Shown in pieces: positions 1-6,436 of a stretch of 55,002 nt of DNA. The notes below the pieces were generated by a model, which was not told the DNA's origin, did no database searches, and saw only the letters and a program-made list of their open reading frames with translations. Source of the stretch: CAZNHL01 sp964572965 (GTDB lineage: Bacteria; Bacteroidota; Bacteroidia; Cytophagales; UBA9547). The stretch lies in NCBI GenBank assembly GCA_964572965.1, contig CAZNHL010000020.1, positions 1 through 55,002 of the forward strand, in the 5' to 3' direction. Position 1 is the stretch's first letter. Every line of letters starts with the position of its first letter. A program made the translations under genes and the position numbers.

Positions 1-349
1 CCTTCAAATACTGGCTCAATAAACCCAGACCAGGTTTGCGGGTTGGCTTATTTTCATGCTCAAAAGAACGGTCAATATGGATTCCCGCAAAATGAATTCC
101 TTCATTCTCCAGCGTTTTCAACATCTTGTTTTGTGCAGGCCAGAAAGTATCTTCAGGGAAAGACGAAGTTCCCAAACCATCCTGATTCGTCACCATTACC
201 AATTCATAATCACATTCTTTGGCAATTTTAGCCAATGCCGTGATAGCCTTTGGCAAAAACTCCAGCTTCTCCAGACTATCAATCTGAAAATCAGTTTTCG
301 GTTCGACGATGATAGTTCCGTCGCGATCTATGAAGAGTACTTTTTTCAT
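1..349 (-). CDS. hisB: Histidinol-phosphatase / imidazoleglycerol-phosphate dehydratase, N-terminal part
   Basis: The frame runs off the left edge, so only the first ~116 residues are present, reading leftward from the ATG complement at 347-349. They begin MKKVLFIDRDGTIIVEP and contain VMVTNQDGLGTSSFP, the HAD motif I (DRDGT, nucleophile Asp9) and the NQDGLGT segment typical of the histidinol-phosphatase half of bifunctional HisB. This domain dephosphorylates histidinol phosphate late in histidine synthesis. Whether the dehydratase half follows cannot be seen. A related HAD enzyme such as GmhB is the alternative, but the spacing DRDGTI...NQDGLGT...F fits HisB better. Confidence 0.85.
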   Translation of the reverse strand, partial: MKKVLFIDRDGTIIVEPKTDFQIDSLEKLEFLPKAITALAKIAKECDYELVMVTNQDGLGTSSFPEDTFWPAQNKMLKTLENEGIHFAGIHIDRSFEHENKPTRKPGLGLLSQYLK

Positions 350-436
350 TCTATAATAAAGGATACAATCAAACCGCAAAGATAACCACTTAAAAGGAGA
401 ATTGACAATTATATGAAGGAGGATTTCGTCCAATTC

Positions 437-470
437 ATCGAAGTCCTCACTTGAAGTGAGGGACTTCGAT
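437..470. repeat. Long inverted repeat (hairpin) in the hisB/lipoprotein spacer
   Basis: ATCGAAGTC at the left end is matched by GACTTCGAT at the right end, with CTCACTT/AGTGAGG inside, giving two 16-nt arms with a single bulge around a GA loop. It lies in the 286-bp gap between divergent genes. It has no T run and looks like a palindromic repeat rather than a terminator. Confidence 0.7.
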
Positions 471-492
471 ACCGGGTATTTTATGTAGCGTA

Positions 493-541
493 TCCCGAAC
501 GCTTTCGGGAGCAACCAGTCCCTCATTACATGAATTCCCGA
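493..541. repeat. REP-like palindromes TCCCGAA...TTCGGGA and degenerate TCCCTCATTACATG module
   Basis: Positions 493-510 form a perfect 7-bp-arm palindrome (TCCCGAACGCTTTCGGGA). Positions 519-541 (TCCCTCATTACATG followed by TTCCCGA) resemble a decayed form of TCCCGCATTACATGCGGGA, the palindrome inside the tRNA-like cassettes near 23.9 kb. The similarity was seen by eye. Confidence 0.5.
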
Positions 542-635
542 TCAGCAACAAACTTTTAACACTAAGATAATTCGCTTAACCACTTTATTTCCTGAGAAGC
601 AGATATATTTGGTTTTAACCTGATAGCTATCACAA

Positions 636-1109
636 ATGAAAAACCTACTTTTTATAATAATTCTGACTCTTTCACTCACAGCCTGTAAGAAAGAAACTAA
701 AACAAATGACCCTGAACCTGAATTGATTATTGAACCAAACACCAAAGCACTAGTTTTCAACACTTTCACTATCAGGGTTCCTGATGAGTGGAGTTCATAC
801 GAATTGCAGGGAATTGATTCATATGTAGGAGGCATTGCCACCGGGACAAAAGATTCTATCAGATTCGATTACGGCTGGTATTCAAATTCTTTAGATGTTG
901 AAGTATCAAATCACACGATAACCTATACGACTATTAACTCAAAAAAAGCCAAAATTGTCCAACCAGTAAATAATGGACTGGGAACGACAGGAGTCTACTT
1001 TGAAAAGACAGACAACACAAATATGAACCGTTTGCAAATCAGCGGTCAGAATTTAAATGCCGACACTCAAAAGAAGTTTTTAACAGCTATCAGAACGATC
1101 AGATTCTAA
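636..1109 (+). CDS. Small lipoprotein of unknown function
   Basis: 157 aa. It starts MKNLLFIIILTLSLTACKK: a lysine followed by a hydrophobic stretch and an LTAC lipobox, so Cys17 is the predicted lipidated residue and the protein should be anchored in the envelope. The mature part has alternating polar and hydrophobic beta-like segments (FNTFTIRVPDEWSSYELQG) and ends NADTQKKFLTAIRTIRF. No family is recognised. It stands alone on the plus strand, diverging from hisB across a palindrome-rich spacer. Confidence 0.7.
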   Translation: MKNLLFIIILTLSLTACKKETKTNDPEPELIIEPNTKALVFNTFTIRVPDEWSSYELQGIDSYVGGIATGTKDSIRFDYGWYSNSLDVEVSNHTITYTTINSKKAKIVQPVNNGLGTTGVYFEKTDNTNMNRLQISGQNLNADTQKKFLTAIRTIRF

Positions 1110-1181
1110 ACATTCAAAGACCAATCTGCCTGGCAACCCTATGAATACATTATAAGCCAATAATCTTCGTAGCTTTACTCT

Positions 1182-1643
1182 ATGAAAGAAGCGAAAGAAA
1201 ACTGCATATTTTGTAAGATTCTTACAGGACAACTTGAATCAAGTGTTGTTTATGAAGATGAGGTCTGTATTGCTTTTATGGATATCCAGCCCGTTAATCC
1301 CGGCCATATTTTAGTCATTCCCAAAAAGCATATTCCATATCTTGACGGTGTAGATGCCGATACCGGCGGACATCTTTTCAAAGTTGGGATGCAGATTAAT
1401 AAAGCATTGAGAAAAGTAAGTGACATCAAATGTGAAGGAGTCAATTACTTCCTGGCAGATGGTGAAGCCGCGATGCAAGAGGTTTTCCATACTCACCTGC
1501 ATGTATTCCCAAGATTCAAAAATGATGGCTTCGGACTTACCTTTGGTAAGCATTATACAAATTTACCTGCAAGGGCCGAACTGGATAAAATTGCCGAAGC
1601 TGTAAGGAAAGTAATTCCATCTACAATAGGAGACCCATTATAA
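1182..1643 (+). CDS. HIT family nucleotide-binding protein
   Basis: 153 aa. The histidine triad is visible as H103-x-H105-x-H107 in FHTHLHVFPRF, and CIFCKI near the N-terminus (Cys8, Cys11) supplies the usual zinc ligands. The NPGHILVIPKKH segment is typical of HIT hydrolases of the HinT/Ap4A type, which hydrolyse nucleoside phosphoramidates or dinucleoside polyphosphates in the cytoplasm. Length fits the family. A TAGCTTTA sequence just upstream resembles a Bacteroidota -7 element. The physiological substrate cannot be told from sequence. Confidence 0.9.
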   Translation: MKEAKENCIFCKILTGQLESSVVYEDEVCIAFMDIQPVNPGHILVIPKKHIPYLDGVDADTGGHLFKVGMQINKALRKVSDIKCEGVNYFLADGEAAMQEVFHTHLHVFPRFKNDGFGLTFGKHYTNLPARAELDKIAEAVRKVIPSTIGDPL

Positions 1644-1927
1644 AATGTACCTCCCTATTTTCAGCATCACTAACTGAATTTAGAAAAGATCGTATTACTT
1701 AAATCTATCAGCTTTTAGAGCGCCGGCATCAACGGTTATCTGGTATAACGAAATGGCAAACTTACCTGTCATTGATGTAGCCGTAAACCTGCTCCCACCA
1801 GGGTTAAGTCAGGATCATGAAAGCAATAATGAGGTACAATTTTTACAGACTCAATTACCAGGACACAACATAAAAAATCAGCATGAATGCTTTTTGATTT
1901 ATACCTTTAGGATAAGATTTGGGTTCA
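1644..1927. other. Intergenic stretch, no gene supported
   Basis: The 284 bp between the HIT and pirin genes hold an open frame starting at 1753, but it runs into the pirin start, has no family resemblance and no convincing initiation context. A weak AGCAT/ATGCT hairpin followed by T residues near 1880-1895 may end the HIT transcript. TATACCTTTAG just before the pirin start resembles the TAnnTTTG promoter element. Confidence 0.4.
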
Positions 1928-2644
1928 ATGGCAAATAGCGTTTTACATAAGGCAAATACCAGAGGTCACGCCAATCACGGCTGGCTGGAAAGCTTTCAGA
2001 CTTTTAGTTTTTCAAATTATTACAATCCTGAGCGTATTCATTTTGGAGCTTTAAGGGTATTGAACGACGATATTGTAGCGGGTGGCATGGGTTTTGGCAG
2101 ACATCCGCACGATAATATGGAAATCATTTCTATTCCACTGGAAGGCAGCCTGGAACATAAAGACAGTATGGACAATACGGCTGTAATTAAAAGCGGCGAT
2201 ATACAGATAATGAGTGCCGGCACCGGAATTTTCCATAGTGAATACAATAACAGCAAAACAGATACTGCCAGTTTTCTGCAAATCTGGGTTTTCCCTAATA
2301 AAAAAAATGTAGAGCCCCGATATGATCAGATTTCTCTAAAAAAAGAAGACCGCCATAACCGGCTGCAACAGGTCCTTTCTCCTGAGATGAATGATGACGG
2401 AGTATGGATTTATCAGGATGCCTGGTTTCATTTGGGTGAGTTTGACAAAGGAGTAAGTACTGAATATCAAATAAAAAAACCAGGCAACGGTATGTATGCT
2501 TTTGTAATCAGTGGAGATATAACAATTAATGGCCTGCAACTAAATAGACGTGACGGTTTGGGTATCTGGGATACTGACAATTTTACTATTGTTGCTGATA
2601 GTAATGCAGAGTTTTTGTTAATGGATGTTCCGATGACTTTTTAA
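1928..2644 (+). CDS. Pirin family protein (cupin, YhaK-like)
   Basis: 238 aa from the ATG at 1928; a TTG nine bases upstream is possible, but MANSVLHKANTRGHANHGW is the usual pirin start. The N-terminal cupin shows GFGRHPHDNMEIISIPLEG and SGDIQIMSAGTGIFHSEYN. The two histidines of HPHDNME, the glutamate and the later FHSE histidine are the expected metal ligands. Family members bind iron, and some act as quercetinases or redox sensors. Its role here is unknown. It may form a plus-strand unit with the next two genes (gaps of 4 and 3 bp). Confidence 0.9.
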   Translation: MANSVLHKANTRGHANHGWLESFQTFSFSNYYNPERIHFGALRVLNDDIVAGGMGFGRHPHDNMEIISIPLEGSLEHKDSMDNTAVIKSGDIQIMSAGTGIFHSEYNNSKTDTASFLQIWVFPNKKNVEPRYDQISLKKEDRHNRLQQVLSPEMNDDGVWIYQDAWFHLGEFDKGVSTEYQIKKPGNGMYAFVISGDITINGLQLNRRDGLGIWDTDNFTIVADSNAEFLLMDVPMTF

Positions 2645-2648
2645 GCAT

Positions 2649-2984
2649 ATGGCTAAAATCAAGATTCTGGCAATTGGCCAGCATGAAGAAATACTGGAAA
2701 CACTGGTTCGTCTGATCAACAAAAACGACGATTGGGAAGGACAAGGGGCTAATGGCGCAGAAACAGCAATCAGCCTTTTTGATAATGAAGATTTTGATCT
2801 TGTACTTCTAAGCAGCGGTCTTTCTTCAAATGAGGAAGAAAAGCTTCGCAAAGCGTTTACCCTTCATAAGCCTCAAATCAAAATCATCCAGCATTTTGGA
2901 GGTGGCAGCGGCTTGCTGACTAATGAGATCCTTTCAGCGCTGGCAAATCAAAATGGAAACTTTGACGTGGATAATCAATTGTAG
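2649..2984 (+). CDS. Receiver-like (pseudo-response-regulator) protein
   Basis: 111 aa, one domain. The pattern of KIKILAIGQHEE..., FDLVLLSSGL and PQIKIIQHFGGGSG follows the alternating strand/helix plan of a CheY-like receiver. However, the position after the third strand that normally carries the phospho-acceptor Asp is Ser (S55-S56 in LLSSG), and no acidic pair is evident after strand 1 (GQHEE). It is probably not phosphorylated and may act by protein-protein contact. It starts 4 bp after pirin and ends 3 bp before the GNAT gene, so the three are likely cotranscribed. Family assignment is by fold pattern only. Confidence 0.55.
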   Translation: MAKIKILAIGQHEEILETLVRLINKNDDWEGQGANGAETAISLFDNEDFDLVLLSSGLSSNEEEKLRKAFTLHKPQIKIIQHFGGGSGLLTNEILSALANQNGNFDVDNQL

Positions 2985-2987
2985 TAT

Positions 2988-3296
2988 ATGGAACAGGAAT
3001 TTAAAGTCTTAAATAATAAAGGAAGAAGCCGTTTTGAGATTGCTCTGGGTGACGATTTCGCTTTTACTGAATATCGTTATTATGAAGGTTCAATAGCGTT
3101 GATGCATACGGTAGTTCCCCCACAACATGGCGGTAAAGGGCTTGCTACAAAACTGATTTCTTTTGCGTTTAATTTTGCTCAAGACAATAATTTGCCAGTA
3201 ATGGTTTATTGTCCATTCGCAGCTGATTATGTCAAGAAGCACCCGGAAACCCTGGCGCAACTTGACAAGAAGTTTCATAATCCGGCTAAACGCTAA
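2988..3296 (+). CDS. GNAT-type N-acetyltransferase (YjdJ/COG2388-like)
   Basis: 102 aa, the short GNAT type. VPPQHGGKGLATKLISFAF contains the Q/R-x-x-G-x-G/A acetyl-CoA loop (QHGGKGLA), and MVYCPFAADYVKKHPE is the characteristic C-terminal segment of COG2388 proteins. N-terminal NKGRSRFEI and EYRYYEGSIALMHTVV match the family. The acceptor substrate is unknown. Its last 4 bp overlap the end of the convergent LuxR gene. Confidence 0.85.
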   Translation: MEQEFKVLNNKGRSRFEIALGDDFAFTEYRYYEGSIALMHTVVPPQHGGKGLATKLISFAFNFAQDNNLPVMVYCPFAADYVKKHPETLAQLDKKFHNPAKR

Positions 3297-4054
3297 AGCA
3301 AACCGACAATCCTCGCGTACATTACTAAAGCTGTAGTATTTTTCATGGCCGTTTTTTGCAGCAAACTACGACGGTGAACGTCTACGGTATGTGGACTTAT
3401 GTTCAGGAGTTTTGCAATGGCTTTACTATCATTATTTTCTGACAATAGTACTAACACTTCTCTTTCCCTTTCACTGACAGGCCCGATCACCTCAAGTTGC
3501 TGATAGTCGTCGTTATGCCCCAGTAATATGATTTCACCGTTTTTATTCCTGACTATTGCACGATAATGCTCATCAGTTTTCAGGCTTGTCATGTTGTAGA
3601 CAAAATGAATGGCAACCACCAGTTTCCCGTCTTTATCAAACGACAGCGGTACTGATTGCTGCAGGAAATGCAATCGTTTCCCATTGCTATGATTAAAGGC
3701 ATAATCATAAAACATATTCATATGCTTTGGCTCATTTGAAAGCATTTCAAGATGCCCGATTGCATATTCCAGGAAGCGGGGAACAATACTCGCACATGTA
3801 GGATCAATATGCGACACAACATAATGGAAACCGGTTTCAGAAATAATTTGCTCTCTTGTAAAGCCAGTCATGTTATACATAGTATCATTCCAATACAAGT
3901 ATTGCATTCTGGTATAGTCGATTACAAAATAGCCGATATTACCATGAGTGGTTGCTTTACCGATGTCTTCGGCATGCCGGATTATTGCATCAATTTCATT
4001 TGACGGATAAGCGCTCACGCTATCCTTGAACACACGAATAAGTTCATCTGTCAT
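3293..4054 (-). CDS. PAS-LuxR transcriptional regulator
   Basis: 253 aa. The N-terminal ~140 residues look like a PAS fold (IGYFVIDYTRMQYLYWNDTM, then MTGFTREQIISETG). The C-terminal ~60 residues are a LuxR/FixJ helix-turn-helix: VSEREREVLVLLSENNDSKA then LLNISPHTVDVHRRSLLQK. There is no receiver domain, so signal input is presumably through the PAS module. This architecture is common in Bacteroidota. Targets are unknown; it is transcribed alone, convergent with the GNAT gene. Confidence 0.85.
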   Translation of the reverse strand: MTDELIRVFKDSVSAYPSNEIDAIIRHAEDIGKATTHGNIGYFVIDYTRMQYLYWNDTMYNMTGFTREQIISETGFHYVVSHIDPTCASIVPRFLEYAIGHLEMLSNEPKHMNMFYDYAFNHSNGKRLHFLQQSVPLSFDKDGKLVVAIHFVYNMTSLKTDEHYRAIVRNKNGEIILLGHNDDYQQLEVIGPVSEREREVLVLLSENNDSKAIAKLLNISPHTVDVHRRSLLQKTAMKNTTALVMYARIVGLL

Positions 4055-4238
4055 AGTTTATATATAAATCAAGCTACCAATTACTTAATCCTGATACTCA
4101 ATTTGAGTATTGCTATTCAACTATAATGGAACGTACTTGCCCCACGAAGTTATTCATATATATACTTTCCTGATACTTTTCGCTCAAGGTCCTTCCCAGC
4201 CAATTTCAACGTACTATTCTGTACATCGTTACAAAGAA

Positions 4239-4282
4239 AAGCCACCTGAACAAGTTTTAATTAAACTTATTCAGGTGGCTTT
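4239..4282 (-). terminator. Rho-independent terminator after rlmB
   Basis: AAGCCACCTGAA pairs with TTCAGGTGGCTT across an AT-rich centre. The stem extends through CAAGTTT/AAACTT, with a T-rich tail on the minus strand. It lies 27 bp past the rlmB stop. Confidence 0.75.
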
Positions 4283-4308
4283 CAGATTTATTATTGACAA
4301 TGAGAATA

Positions 4309-5133
4309 TTACCCCTGCCCTAATCTTTGTCTTATTGCTTCATAAATGATAATTCCCGACGCTACTGAAACATTCAATGATGAAATTTCCCCTGCCATTG
4401 GAATTTTTACCATTTTATCCGAGCGCTTCAGGTATTCGGCCGAAACTCCATCTTCTTCCGACCCCATGATAATAGCAGTAGGCCCACGCATATCAGCTTT
4501 ATATACCCAGTCTCCTGCCTTTTCAGAACAGGAAACAATTTGCAGGCCCGACTCTTTCAGGTAGTCTATTGTATGCTTCAGGTTAGCTTCGCGGCAAACC
4601 GGAATATAACTCAATGCGCCAGCAGATGTTTTTACTGCATCAGAGTTGATCTGAGCGCTTCCTCTTTCGGGAACAACAATGGCATGTACACCGGCACATT
4701 CTGCTGTCCTTGAAATTGCTCCGAAATTCCGAACATCAGTGATACGGTCCAGGATCAGGATCAAAGGTGGTTCCCCCTTTTCAAAAACCCCTGCAATCAC
4801 ATTTTCAATTTTAGCATAAGAAACTGCTGCAAGGTAGCATACTACCCCCTGGTGGTTCTTTCTTGTGATTCTGTTAAGTTTTTCGACAGGAACCTGCAAA
4901 ACTGCAATTTCCCGTTCCCTTGCCTCATTGATCAACTCCTGAATCATCGGGTTTTTCAAATCGCGCTGTAACAGAATACGATCTATATCTTTACCCGACT
5001 TTAAAGCTTCCTGAACAGGACGTAAGCCAAAGATCATGTCTTTGCTCTCTTTATCCCTTTCTTCATAGAATCTTTCAGACTTTTCGGGTCTTTCTGATCG
5101 GCCTCTTACTGGTCTATAATTCCTCTTCTCCAT
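4309..5133 (-). CDS. rlmB: 23S rRNA (guanosine-2'-O-)-methyltransferase RlmB, TrmH family
   Basis: About 274 aa from the ATG complement at 5131-5133 (MEKRNYRPVRGRSERPEKSE). A longer frame begins at 5154 but lies inside the preceding gene. The basic, low-complexity N-terminus is followed by the substrate-binding domain (FGLRPVQEALKSGKDIDRIL) and the SPOUT methyltransferase domain: ITDVRNFGAISRTAECAG, AIIMGSEEDGVS and IPMAGEISSLNVSVASGI form the SAM-binding trefoil knot. RlmB methylates G2251 of 23S rRNA. It overlaps the end of the upstream GWxTD gene by 28 bp. Confidence 0.92.
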   Translation of the reverse strand: MEKRNYRPVRGRSERPEKSERFYEERDKESKDMIFGLRPVQEALKSGKDIDRILLQRDLKNPMIQELINEAREREIAVLQVPVEKLNRITRKNHQGVVCYLAAVSYAKIENVIAGVFEKGEPPLILILDRITDVRNFGAISRTAECAGVHAIVVPERGSAQINSDAVKTSAGALSYIPVCREANLKHTIDYLKESGLQIVSCSEKAGDWVYKADMRGPTAIIMGSEEDGVSAEYLKRSDKMVKIPMAGEISSLNVSVASGIIIYEAIRQRLGQG

Positions 5134-6326
5134 TTCTCTACAGCTTTGAACCAAGGCTCTTCAAACCCTGTCTCTCTTTTTAATTCAAAATATAACCCTT
5201 TATAAGGATCGCTCTTTTTGTTAAACGTAAATGAAACTTTATTGCCTCCGTTATATACCCATACTTCCTGCATAGGATTTTCTCTCTTAATATCATCAGG
5301 CCTGCCAAGAACTAGGTAAATCATACCGCGATCTGTTTTCCAGCCTTCTTTATATTCTGTATAATACTCATTGGCATAGGCTACCCGCTGATAAAAAGAT
5401 TTCAATGTCTTTTTAGCGAGGTCTTTATTGCCTGCAAAATTCAGCCAGAAAGCATCTAATCCCTCCTTGGTTGCTGTACTTATCTTCGTAAACTCCGCTT
5501 CAGTAGTAATATAAATCAAAGGCGCTTTTAGGTCTTCCAGCTTTGCAACGCTAGGGTAACGCTGTTGCCCTACAAAGAACACTAAATTATTACTGCCTTC
5601 TTCCTGAATATTTTTTGATGCCACATAGCGTCCGGCACCAAGAAAATGAATAACAGAATCAGTCCTGAATGGAACAAATTTCAATTTAGGTTCTGCTTCT
5701 CCGCCTACTTCTGTCACCATTGGAGGAAGAGCACAATCAAATTGTGAAGCAGGTGTAAAAGCCAGGTATAAAGGCGCTTTAAATGTGCCTGTTTCACTAA
5801 TTACCACAGTATCTTTCACATTGCAATAATTAGCCTGCCAGGGAGCTTTCACATTCAGTTCAAACAGATTCAGCTTGCCTGAAACTTCCTTCTTGTGTAA
5901 ACTTAATGGAACATGTAAACTCACCTCTCCTGTTTTCTCCCACTCCTGAGATTCTATCAGCAAAGCTACAGCGGGTTGTCGGGAATAAGCGAACTGCAAT
6001 ACAAAATAGAAAGATTTGGGTTCTGTAGGTTTTAGAACTATACGGGCAGTGTCGGTTCTAATAACTTTTGCACCGGGTTCTTCAGTCAGCTCATAAAGGA
6101 TACGTAAATATCTTTCTGTTTTTACTTTTTCGTAGCCTGAAAGGTAACGCAAATACACAAATACAGAAACAGAATCTTTTCCATACACAATATCATAACG
6201 AGGCTCAACTGCAATATGAGTTTTCTGAGGCCTTCCCGGGTCAGTACTCCTGAAGTTATACTCCTTCTGTGCCTGAACAGCAAATGCAGTAAGGAAACAT
6301 AAACAATATATAAACAGTTTTTTCAA
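5106..6326 (-). CDS. GWxTD domain-containing exported protein
   Basis: 406 aa with a cleavable signal peptide (MKKLFIYCLCFLTAFAVQAQ). The N-terminal two thirds are beta-rich. The C-terminal part carries FWLNFAGNKDLAKKTLKSFY and YKEGWKTDRGMIYLVLGRPD: the GWxTD motif itself (GWKTD) and the GRPDD following it define the family, found in Bacteroidota and related phyla. The biochemical role is not established; it is probably periplasmic. It overlaps rlmB by 28 bp, implying translational coupling. Confidence 0.88.
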   Translation of the reverse strand: MKKLFIYCLCFLTAFAVQAQKEYNFRSTDPGRPQKTHIAVEPRYDIVYGKDSVSVFVYLRYLSGYEKVKTERYLRILYELTEEPGAKVIRTDTARIVLKPTEPKSFYFVLQFAYSRQPAVALLIESQEWEKTGEVSLHVPLSLHKKEVSGKLNLFELNVKAPWQANYCNVKDTVVISETGTFKAPLYLAFTPASQFDCALPPMVTEVGGEAEPKLKFVPFRTDSVIHFLGAGRYVASKNIQEEGSNNLVFFVGQQRYPSVAKLEDLKAPLIYITTEAEFTKISTATKEGLDAFWLNFAGNKDLAKKTLKSFYQRVAYANEYYTEYKEGWKTDRGMIYLVLGRPDDIKRENPMQEVWVYNGGNKVSFTFNKKSDPYKGLYFELKRETGFEEPWFKAVEKWRRGIIDQ

Positions 6327-6361
6327 ATCGTGTGCAACAATGTGTTAACTCCTATACAATG

Positions 6362-6395
6362 ATTGCCTGGACAATGTTTCCATTGCCCAGGCAAT
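6362..6395 (-). terminator. Terminator-like hairpin after the DUF2723 gene
   Basis: ATTGCCTGGACAATG pairs with CATTGCCCAGGCAAT (one mismatch) around a TTTC loop in the 110-bp gap between the DUF2723 stop and the GWxTD start. The T run is weak. Confidence 0.6.
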
Positions 6396-6436
6396 TTAAA
6401 ATTAAGGGAATAAATTCCGGTTTCGAAGAATACCTT

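Noticed and set aside
1753..1938. 61-aa plus-strand frame before the pirin gene
   Set aside because: No family features, overlaps the pirin start, low-complexity composition.
4110..4349. 79-aa plus-strand frame
   Set aside because: Covers the rlmB terminator hairpin and the antisense end of rlmB; no initiation signal.
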